A DNA stretch of 58,703 bases from contig CAMNOU010000016.1 of NCBI GenBank assembly GCA_946546945.1, positions 1 to 58,703 on the forward strand, given 5' to 3'. The notes beneath the pieces were generated by a model, which saw nothing but the letters and a program-made list of their open reading frames with translations, did no database searches and was not told the origin of the DNA. Origin of the DNA: an uncultured Lachnospiraceae bacterium (GTDB lineage Bacteria > Bacillota > Clostridia > Lachnospirales > Lachnospiraceae). Shown here in pieces: positions 58,360 through 58,703 of the stretch; within the stretch, counting starts at the first letter, position 1; every line of letters begins with the position of its first letter. Both the position numbers and the translations under genes were made by a program.

Positions 58360-58703
58360 TTACTCTTGTGATTCTGCTGAGCTCAGAAGTTCCTTCATTA
58401 CCTGAACCGGATCATATTCCGTGCCCTGCACTGAAATCAGATCTCTTACCTTCTGAACAAAGCTGATCTCCTCCCCGGTCAGTTCTGAGATTTCTTCGAT
58501 ACTGCGATTCTTTTGAAGCATCTTATGTATAATGGAAACCGTTTTGCACAATTCTCCCTCTTCACGACCGGCTTTCAGTCCTTCTTCACGGCCGGCTTTC
58601 AGTCCTTCTTCACGGCCGGCTTTCAGTCCAGCCTTCATTCCCTCTTCACGGCCGGCTTCCCGCTCTTCCCGATATTTTTCCAACAGCGTCATATATTCCT
58701 GCC
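58360..58703 (-). CDS. Rpn/PD-(D/E)XK transposase-like protein, C-terminal part (runs off the window)
   Basis: The frame is open to the end of the window (QEYMTLLEKYREERE...), so the N-terminus lies outside. The visible part is the C-terminal tail of Rpn-family (recombination-promoting nuclease) proteins: a charged linker with tandem EGLKAGRE units encoded by 24-bp direct repeats (58562-58640), followed by a small helical domain (CKTVSIIHKMLQKNRSIEEISELTGEEISFVQKV). The PD-(D/E)XK catalytic part would be in the missing N-terminus. Such genes are common, copy-number variable and prone to repeat-length change in gut Clostridia. Confidence 0.75.
   Translation of the reverse strand, partial: QEYMTLLEKYREEREAGREEGMKAGLKAGREEGLKAGREEGLKAGREEGELCKTVSIIHKMLQKNRSIEEISELTGEEISFVQKVRDLISVQGTEYDPVQVMKELLSSAESQE

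Overview
The window looks like a chromosomal segment of an anaerobic, gut-type member of the Bacillota (Clostridia, probably Lachnospiraceae). The support is Shine-Dalgarno sites of the GGAGG type before most genes, consensus TTGACA/TATAAT promoters, an adjacent fhs-folD-formyltetrahydrofolate cyclo-ligase set for one-carbon metabolism, many old-yellow-enzyme-like (OYE) flavoproteins, PucR/CdaR-type regulators, and DUF4317, DUF1934, Rpn-type and AAA-ATPase-like genes typical of these bacteria. The species cannot be named from the sequence alone.

Layout. 0-2.6 kb: an ISAs1-type transposase gene behind a frameshifted accessory ORF, then a hairpin-rich intergenic stretch. 2.5-5.6 kb: a TetR gene, its decayed paralogue, a LUD-domain gene and a TPR gene. 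5.5-12.4 kb: a leftward row of redox genes (two DsbA-fold proteins, MBL hydrolase, two OYE-family reductases, a flavodoxin-fold reductase, an alpha/beta hydrolase, a MIF-like tautomerase with an in-frame TAG and a frameshifted DUF1934 gene). It is headed by a symmetric divergent promoter shared with a TetR gene at 12.7 kb. 13.4-22.5 kb: Crp/Fnr and LysR regulators, a PfkB kinase, an EthD-like protein, an MFS transporter overlapping dinB, a DinJ-like antitoxin without a recognisable toxin, an amidohydrolase, an HTH-Uma2 protein and a leader with terminator/antiterminator geometry. 22.7-25.5 kb: three consecutive genes that each lack their C-terminal part. 25.5-31.7 kb: MATE, Na+/Ca2+ exchanger with a small membrane ORF, tRNA-Pro(CGG), Rrf2 and a GH42 beta-galactosidase.

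31.8-38.6 kb holds what I consider the most interesting system. A two-gene operon encodes a NuoG-like iron-sulfur protein fused to a GltD-like NAD(P)H:FAD domain, and a NuoF-like protein fused to a ferredoxin and then, through a long Arg/Glu-rich linker, to a fumarate-reductase-type FAD domain. The NuoF-like part has lost its FMN/NADH motifs but keeps its Fe-S cysteines. I infer a soluble electron-transfer complex carrying NAD(P)H electrons to an unknown organic acceptor. A PucR-type regulator is divergently encoded.

38.6-45.4 kb: glycerol-1-phosphate dehydrogenase, WYL regulator with a 32-residue membrane peptide, TIM-barrel epimerase and the folate genes. 45.5-52.3 kb: a second PucR-linked module of a large Fe-S/FMN/FAD ene-reductase, a flavodoxin-fold protein with a zinc ribbon and an MFS permease, followed by a ThrH-like phosphatase. 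Both PucR-type intergenic regions carry CAACA-N2/3-TGTTG palindromes. 52.5-58.7 kb: HerA-like ATPase, VanZ protein, beta-helix lipoprotein, membrane-anchored EEP phosphatase, an IS200 tnpA relic and the end of an Rpn-type gene.

A strongly structured repeat of about 178 bp occurs twice in opposite orientation (12.5 and 28.7 kb), and pieces of its ends occur at 29.6, 31.8 and 58.0 kb.
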